Assembly (NCBI GenBank): GCA_012031955.1
Contig: JAAURZ010000177.1
Location: 1-5,854 of the forward strand
Source: Bacteroidia bacterium
GTDB lineage: Bacteria > Bacteroidota > Bacteroidia > Cytophagales > Cyclobacteriaceae
Reading direction: 5' to 3'
Length of the DNA stretch: 5,854 nucleotides
The position numbers were made by a program, and so were the translations under genes. Below, one piece after another: positions 5,498 to 5,854 of the stretch. The notes under the pieces were generated by a model that was given only the letters and a program-made list of their open reading frames with translations, had not been told where the DNA came from and ran no database searches. Each line of letters begins with the position of its first letter. The first letter of the stretch is position 1.

Positions 5498-5854
5498 ATG
5501 CACAAACCTGCCTTTGACGACATCTATATGGAGTTGGCCGTGAATCTCGCCAAGCGTTCGCATTGCATTAAGCGGCATGTGGGAGCCGTGCTGACGAAAG
5601 ACACGCGGATTATCTCGATTGGTTATAACGGGCCGCCATCAGGCACGCACAATTGCGACGAGGAGTGGCCCGATACAGGCTGCCCGCGCGACTCGAAGGG
5701 CGGGTGTTCGCTGGCAATTCACGCGGAACAGAATGCCATACTATACGCCGTCAGGAACAAGACGGCGGTGGAGGGAGCCACCCTTTATGTAACGTTGTCG
5801 CCATGCCTCGCCTGCGCGCGCATCATATTGCCATGGCATTGTGAATGGTAGTCG
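5498..5854 (+). CDS. dCMP deaminase (deoxycytidylate deaminase), truncated by the window end and frameshifted in the last 30 bases
   Basis: A cytosolic zinc enzyme that converts dCMP to dUMP, supplying thymidylate synthesis. ATG 5498 gives MHKPAFDDIYMELAVNLAKR, the usual start of the Bacteroidota family, followed by CIKRHVGAVLTKDTRIISIG, YNGPPSGTHNCDEEWPDTGC, the zinc and catalytic motif HAEQNAI (His ligand and catalytic Glu) and the second zinc motif SPCLACARII (PCxxC). The written frame then gives LPWHCEW and a TAG at 5849-5851. Family members instead continue RIIF-MGI-K-. Adding one T at ATATTG and one G at CATGGC (5828-5836) restores F-A-M-G-I-V, so the stop is very probably an artefact. 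The family is usually about 140-160 residues; roughly 115 are present and the C-terminus lies beyond the window. Confidence 0.9.

Overview
The window looks like a piece of a Bacteroidota chromosome, most likely Cytophagales or a relative. The reasons are the gene families (secreted DUF1080 and DUF2911 proteins, a signal-peptide-bearing C1 peptidase of the bleomycin-hydrolase type, an Lgt of the [13 protein letters not shown] type), signal peptides that mostly end in A-Q or G-Q, and a promoter matching the Bacteroidota TTG-N18-TAnnTTTG pattern. I see no mobile element, RNA gene, CRISPR array or phage gene. The content is ordinary chromosomal genes, and I did not find a convincing new system.

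Layout. Plus strand, 106-3475: four tightly packed genes that read as one operon. They are a lipoprotein of the PQQ-dependent sugar (sorbosone) dehydrogenase family, a secreted papain-like C1 peptidase, a small DUF3601-like protein, and lgt (prolipoprotein diacylglyceryl transferase). Minus strand, 5277 down to 3461: a second tight operon of three exported proteins. They are a DUF2911 protein, an unrecognised protein of about 170 residues, and a DUF1080 (3-keto-disaccharide hydrolase-like) protein. The two operons converge at 3398-3475, where a strong hairpin followed by a T-run on the minus strand ends the leftward operon. Plus strand, 5498 to the edge: a dCMP deaminase cut by the window end, transcribed divergently from the DUF2911 gene and preceded by a near-perfect promoter that would give an almost leaderless message.

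The most striking property is technical. Nearly every gene carries at least one single-base frameshift, and conserved protein sequence continues directly in another frame. I count about a dozen such lesions, many in homopolymer runs (T7 at 126-132, T4 and A5 around 2237-2251, G4 opposite C 3576-3579, TT and GG near 5828-5836). Because they hit unrelated genes, including the normally essential lgt, I read them as base-calling or assembly errors, not as pseudogene decay. Start and end coordinates given below are for the reconstructed genes.

Functionally, almost everything here concerns the cell envelope or the space outside the inner membrane: one lipoprotein, the enzyme that lipidates lipoproteins, and four proteins with Sec signal peptides. 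The exceptions are the dCMP deaminase (pyrimidine nucleotide metabolism) and the small DUF3601-like protein.
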